Source of the DNA: CAZEYT01 sp964516295
GTDB lineage: Bacteria > Verrucomicrobiota > Verrucomicrobiia > Chthoniobacterales > Terrimicrobiaceae
Length of the DNA: 15,071 nt
Assembly (NCBI GenBank): GCA_964516295.1
Contig: CAZEYT010000071.1
Coordinates: forward strand, 1-15,071
Direction: 5' to 3'
The notes beneath the pieces were generated by a model. It saw nothing but the letters and a program-made list of their open reading frames with translations, had not been told where the DNA came from and made no database searches. This document shows positions 14,865 to 15,071 of the stretch, one piece after another (the stretch's first letter is position 1; every line of letters starts with the position of its first letter). The position numbers and the translations under genes are program-made.

Positions 14865-15071
14865 CTCCTCGAAGTCCCCCTTGCATCTCTTGAGACCTGC
14901 CTGACCTCCGAGGATTCCAACCGTGTCAAAGCGACTCAACATGAGAAACTACGATGATGTAGAGGCGGGAGATGAACAGGGTTTTACAAAACGATGCGGT
15001 TGAGCTTCATCCAAAGTTAGCCCGAGTTCCGCAGTTTGAATTGCTTTGAAAAGTTTTTCCCCAGGGACGCC
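14865..15071. other. Right-edge non-coding stretch with lower GC
   Basis: No convincing gene, promoter or strong terminator is visible after the last operon gene. A weak TCCTCG/CGAGGA pair (14866-14871 and 14909-14914) has a 37-base loop. From 14941 on, GC falls to about 47%. Three short frames exist: a plus-strand frame at 14972-15049 (25 codons after GGGAG), another at 14941-15003, and a minus-strand frame open from the window edge to a stop at 14949-14951 (40 codons). None resembles a protein I can name. A minus-strand gene entering from the right, or a fragment of a dispersed repeat, are both possible. Confidence 0.4.

Noticed and set aside
14866..14914. TCCTCG/CGAGGA pair as an operon terminator
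   Set aside because: Only 6 bp with a 37-base loop and no U-tract; too weak to call.
13788..14942. Long minus-strand frame across batE and the DUF3108 gene
   Set aside because: High-GC antisense frame with acidic, Gly-rich low-information protein; both plus-strand genes have signal peptides, domains and stop/start overlaps.

Overview
The window is a dense, mostly plus-strand stretch of a GC-rich (about 60% by eye) Gram-negative-type chromosome. Signal peptides, periplasmic domains and a complete Bat (aerotolerance-type) cluster point to an organism with an inner membrane and a periplasm. The gene mix and the Bat layout (MoxR, DUF58, DUF4381, two VWA proteins, BatD, BatE, DUF3108) suggest Verrucomicrobiota or a relative. 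That placement is an inference from gene content, not a measured phylogeny. I see no rRNA, tRNA, CRISPR array, prophage or intact insertion sequence.

Region 1 (1-3976) is a tightly packed plus-strand set: the C-terminal part of cobalamin-dependent methionine synthase (metH), a family-4-type uracil-DNA glycosylase, a PlsC-type acyltransferase and an alpha/beta hydrolase. Gaps are 5 and 14 bases, followed by an ATGA overlap. The first 70-80 bases do not continue the MetH protein as expected, so a join or rearrangement may lie at the left edge. Region 2 (3943-5923) holds a minus-strand SAM methyltransferase whose 3' end overlaps the hydrolase. An 84-base divergent spacer carrying a strong inverted repeat follows, then an M14-like zinc carboxypeptidase and a small single-pass membrane protein.

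Region 3 (5924-14864) is the main feature, an apparently complete bat operon. A 77-base leader with an 8-bp hairpin precedes a MoxR AAA+ ATPase. After it come a cytoplasmic DUF58 protein, a DUF4381 membrane protein, BatA, a BatB-BatC fusion, BatD, BatE with a C-terminal SH3-like domain, and a DUF3108 secreted protein. Four of the junctions are 4-base stop/start overlaps, one is a 19-base overlap, and two are gaps of 13 and 30 bases. The likely arrangement is one cytoplasmic MoxR chaperone-like ATPase acting on a membrane complex whose VWA, TPR, BatD and SH3b parts face the periplasm. The exact function of Bat systems is not settled; the name comes from Bacteroides aerotolerance.

The right edge (14865-15071) has no convincing gene. 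Its last 131 bases drop to about 47% GC, unlike the coding regions. I do not see a wholly new system. The most unusual items are the BatB-BatC fusion, which retains a signal-peptide-like segment at the junction, its long Q/K/D/N-rich tail, the break in MetH at the left edge, and the two intergenic inverted repeats.
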